A stretch of 10,225 nucleotides of DNA from the NCBI GenBank assembly GCA_011330545.1, contig DRQI01000236.1, positions 1-10,225 of the forward strand. The letters run 5' to 3'. The DNA is from Flavobacteriia bacterium (GTDB lineage: Bacteria > Bacteroidota > Bacteroidia > Flavobacteriales > Flavobacteriaceae). The stretch's first letter is position 1; each line of letters starts with the position of its first letter. The notes beneath the pieces are model-generated. The model worked only from the letters and a program-made list of their open reading frames with translations. It had not been told where the DNA came from and did not search any database. This document shows, piece by piece, positions 7,330 to 10,225 of this stretch. Both the position numbers and the translations under genes were made by a program.

Positions 7330-10225
7330 ATGAAGAATGCTATTTTGTTATTGTCAATAACAGTATTTTTAGTTTCATGTAATGAAAAAAGCAATGTTTC
7401 AACAGCTAAAACTAAAATCTTTAACCAATTGAGTACCGAGCAAACCGGTATCACATTTTCTAATAATTTAACAGAAACCGACTCCCTAAATTACTTAAAT
7501 TATGCCTATATGTATATGGGCGGCGGAGTGGCAGCCGGAGATATTAATAACGATGGCCTTATCGACCTGTTTTTTACCGGCAATATGGTGCCTAATAAAT
7601 TATATCTCAATAAAGGAGGACTAAAATTTGAAGACATTTCTGAAAAAGCCGGAGTCTCAGGAGACCGCCGTTGGTTTACGGGTGTTACCATGGCAGATGT
7701 AAATAATGATGGATTGTTAGATATTTACTGTTCCGTTGGCGGAAAATTTGAACCCAAAGAAAACCTGTTATATATCAATAATGGAGACGAAACATTTACC
7801 GAAAGTGCTTCGTTATATGGAATTGCCGATATTGGAAACAGTATACAAGCTACTTTTTTTGATTATGACCGCGATGGCGATTTAGACCTCTATGTGGCCA
7901 ACTATCCGCCCACAAGATTCAATGCTCCCAATCTTTTTTACCAGTATAAAATGAATAATCCAAAAGATGTAGAAACCGATAAATTGTATAGAAATGACGG
8001 TAATACATTTACTGATGTTACCGATAAAGCCGGATTGCGGTCTTTTGGACTCACCAATAGCGCCACCGTAGGTGATGTCAATAACGACGGTTGGCCCGAT
8101 ATCTATATCTCTAATGATTTTACTGTGCCCGATTACCTCTTTATCAATAATAAAAACGGTACGTTTAGCGAACACGTAAAAGGCCTTACCAAACAAACCG
8201 CCTTATACGGAATGGGAGTGGATATTGCCGATTTTAACAATGACGGCTTGTTAGATATTATGCAAATGGACATGACCCCAAACAGTAACCGAAGGTCAAA
8301 AGCAAATATGGCAAGTATGAACCCATCACTATTTTGGGGTACGGTCAATGCCGGATTCGGTTATCAGTACATGCAAAATATGTTACAGCTAAATAATGGA
8401 ATGCTCCATGACTCATTGCCTGATTTCAGCAATGTATCCCGACTAGCAGGAGTAGCAACTACCGATTGGAGCTGGGGGCCGCTATTTGCCGATTTGGATA
8501 ACGACGGATGGAAAGATATCTTTATATCTAACGGTACACGAAGGGAAATTAATAACAAAGATTTTTTTAATAAATTGAGTAAACAACGGTTGACAAAAGA
8601 CAGTTTGCTAAAAAAAACATTGGCAATCCCATCAGAAAAAATAGACAACTTCGTATTTAAAAATAATGGCGATTTAACCTTTACCAAGGTAAATGAAGAT
8701 TGGGGTATTGTTTTTAAAGGCTTCTCTAACGGGAGTGCCTATGCCGACTTAGACAATGATGGCGATTTAGAAATTATCATCAATAATATTGATGACAATG
8801 CCGTTATTTTTGAAAATAAAAGTTCAGAAAAAAACAACTATATCACGTTGAAATTTAAAGGGCCTGACAAAAATAAATTCGGATTGGGCGTCAAAGCCAC
8901 CGCAATAGCAAATGGCCTCAATCAATTTCAAGAAATGACACTAACCAGAGGATTTCAATCTTCGGTAGCACCACAATTGCATTTCGGAATAGGAAAGGCT
9001 GAAAAAATAGATACGATTCATATCGTTTGGCCCGATACAAAAGTACAGCAACTAGTAGCTGTCAATAAAAATCAAACTATTGAAATAGACTATTCTAAAG
9101 CAAAACTACCTGCAAAGAGCCGTAATTCAGAAGAAAAAAAGAAACTGTTTGTTACCGAAAATGACCCGGCAATAACACCGGCATATCAACACGTTGAAAA
9201 TTTATATGACGATTTTGCCGATGAAGTACTATTGCCCTACCAAACCTCTATGCTAGGGCCTAATATTGCCGTTGGCGATTTGAACAATGACGGATTGGAA
9301 GATTTTATTGTAGGAAGCTCCACACAAAACCAAGCCGGCGTATTTTTTCAGACCCCTAAAGGATTTGTCAGGCAGCACCTTCAAGCCATAGACGAAGATA
9401 GTGCTTTTGAAGATGCCGGGATTTTAATATTTGACGCTGATAAAGACGGAGATAATGATATTTATATGGTAAGTGGAGGCAATGAGTTTGAGTTTGATTC
9501 ACCAATGTTGCAAGACCGCCTTTATATCAATGACGGCACGGGTAATTTTATCAAATCTGCTACGGCATTGCCAAAAATGTTAACAAGTGGCTCTAGGGTA
9601 GTGGGTTATGATTACGATAAAGACGGAGATACAGACTTATTTGTAGGAGGCCGAATAGTTCCTAAAAATTATCCGCAGCCCGCAGATAGCTATATTTTAG
9701 AGAATATAAGTACCAACGGAAATGCAACGTTTGAAGATGTAACCGAGAAAATAGCACCCGATTTAAAAGAACTAGGAATGGTAACCGATGCCGTTTGGGC
9801 TGATATTGATAATGACGGCTGGACAGATTTAATGATAGTTGGAGAATGGATGCCTATTACCATTTTTAAAAATAATAAAGGAACGTTTAAAAACCTTACA
9901 AAACAATACGGACTTCAAAAAGAAACAGGTTGGTGGTTTAGTATCAAAGGTGGAGATTTTGATAAGGACGGAGATTTGGATTTTATAGTGGGCAATAACG
10001 GATTGAACTTTAAATATCAAGCCAAGGCCGACGAAACGTTTGATGTTTACTTTAATGATTTTGATAAAAATAAGCACGGAGATATTGTACTGAGTTATTT
10101 TAATGAAGGTAAAAAGTTCCCGGTGAGAGGACGCGAATGTTCATCACAACAAATTCCGGCAATAAAGAAAAAATATAAAAATTATGAATCATATTCAGTA
10201 GCAACGTTAGAAGATATTTATACCA
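7330..10225 (+). CDS. Large FG-GAP/VCBS-repeat lipoprotein with central ASPIC/UnbV domain (CRTAC1-like), 3' end missing
   Basis: The frame is open with no stop from ATG 7330 to the window edge, giving 965 visible residues. MKNAILLLSITVFLVSC is a lipoprotein signal with Cys17. Acidic Dx(N/D)xDG repeats of FG-GAP/VCBS type start at residues 71, 123, 178, 249, 301, 388 and 473 (for example GDINNDGLIDLFF and FDYDRDGDLDLYV). Residues about 517-580 are an ASPIC/UnbV domain: GLGVKATA, then SVAPQLHFGIGKAEKIDTI, then IVWPD. Five more repeats begin at 650, 702, 761, 825 and 876, with a degenerate one near 910 (DFDKNKHGD). Such repeats normally bind Ca2+ in beta-propeller blades, so seven before UnbV fit one complete seven-bladed propeller (inference), with a second, incomplete in this window, after it. 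Related Bacteroidota proteins usually exceed 1000 residues, so the missing part is probably modest. An in-frame ATG pair at 7276/7279 would add up to 18 residues ahead of the signal peptide; 7330 is preferred because it gives a normal-length one. Function is unknown; an adhesive, scaffold or substrate-handling role at the envelope is plausible. Confidence 0.95.
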   Translation, partial: MKNAILLLSITVFLVSCNEKSNVSTAKTKIFNQLSTEQTGITFSNNLTETDSLNYLNYAYMYMGGGVAAGDINNDGLIDLFFTGNMVPNKLYLNKGGLKFEDISEKAGVSGDRRWFTGVTMADVNNDGLLDIYCSVGGKFEPKENLLYINNGDETFTESASLYGIADIGNSIQATFFDYDRDGDLDLYVANYPPTRFNAPNLFYQYKMNNPKDVETDKLYRNDGNTFTDVTDKAGLRSFGLTNSATVGDVNNDGWPDIYISNDFTVPDYLFINNKNGTFSEHVKGLTKQTALYGMGVDIADFNNDGLLDIMQMDMTPNSNRRSKANMASMNPSLFWGTVNAGFGYQYMQNMLQLNNGMLHDSLPDFSNVSRLAGVATTDWSWGPLFADLDNDGWKDIFISNGTRREINNKDFFNKLSKQRLTKDSLLKKTLAIPSEKIDNFVFKNNGDLTFTKVNEDWGIVFKGFSNGSAYADLDNDGDLEIIINNIDDNAVIFENKSSEKNNYITLKFKGPDKNKFGLGVKATAIANGLNQFQEMTLTRGFQSSVAPQLHFGIGKAEKIDTIHIVWPDTKVQQLVAVNKNQTIEIDYSKAKLPAKSRNSEEKKKLFVTENDPAITPAYQHVENLYDDFADEVLLPYQTSMLGPNIAVGDLNNDGLEDFIVGSSTQNQAGVFFQTPKGFVRQHLQAIDEDSAFEDAGILIFDADKDGDNDIYMVSGGNEFEFDSPMLQDRLYINDGTGNFIKSATALPKMLTSGSRVVGYDYDKDGDTDLFVGGRIVPKNYPQPADSYILENISTNGNATFEDVTEKIAPDLKELGMVTDAVWADIDNDGWTDLMIVGEWMPITIFKNNKGTFKNLTKQYGLQKETGWWFSIKGGDFDKDGDLDFIVGNNGLNFKYQAKADETFDVYFNDFDKNKHGDIVLSYFNEGKKFPVRGRECSSQQIPAIKKKYKNYESYSVATLEDIYT

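Noticed and set aside
7506..8687. Several minus-strand open frames (7506-7691, 7882-8196, 8133-8348, 8364-8687)
   Set aside because: All lie opposite the continuous repeat-lipoprotein frame, whose periodic DxNxDG motifs prove the + strand frame is coding. The antisense frames are by-products.
7540..9981. Recurring GAT-xxx-AAT-AAC-GAT-GGC-like stretches as DNA repeats
   Set aside because: They vary in codon use and spacing and stay in frame, so they reflect the repeated calcium-binding protein motif rather than a DNA repeat or array.

Overview
The window reads as a low-GC genome of the phylum Bacteroidota, most likely a flavobacterium. The basis is an adjacent SusC/SusD outer-membrane pair, several lipoproteins with short Bacteroidota-type signal peptides, start codons with weak or no Shine-Dalgarno sequence, and AT-rich intergenic DNA. 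All genes lie on the + strand and coding density is high. I see no tRNA, rRNA, CRISPR array, insertion sequence or phage gene.

Layout: (1) bases 2-1300 are the 3' part of a Gfo/Idh/MocA-family NAD(P)-dependent sugar oxidoreductase whose N-terminus lies before the window. (2) 1352-2158 is a lipoprotein with a DUF1080 (3-keto-disaccharide/3-keto-glycoside hydrolase-like) domain, 51 bases downstream and probably co-transcribed. (3) A 191-base non-coding gap is likely to hold the promoter of the next unit. (4) 2350-5478 and 5483-7168 are a susC/susD pair only 4 bases apart, closed by a strong intrinsic terminator at 7202-7235. (5) 7330-10225 is a long open frame with no stop before the window edge, encoding a lipoprotein of at least 965 residues. 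It has seven FG-GAP/VCBS-type acidic repeats, then an ASPIC/UnbV domain, then at least five more repeats.

How the genes may work together (inference): SusD captures and SusC imports an oligosaccharide or glycoside across the outer membrane, using TonB energy. The oxidoreductase would oxidise a sugar hydroxyl, typically at C3, and the DUF1080 protein would cleave the resulting 3-keto glycoside. This is the known oxidation-assisted alternative to classical glycoside hydrolases. The large repeat protein is probably surface-exposed or periplasmic and calcium-stabilised, and its role is unknown. No classical glycoside hydrolase, polysaccharide lyase, sulfatase or regulator is visible, so the substrate cannot be read from this window. 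The individual families are all known. The points most worth checking are the pairing of keto-sugar enzymes with a SusCD pair and the two-part architecture of the large repeat lipoprotein.
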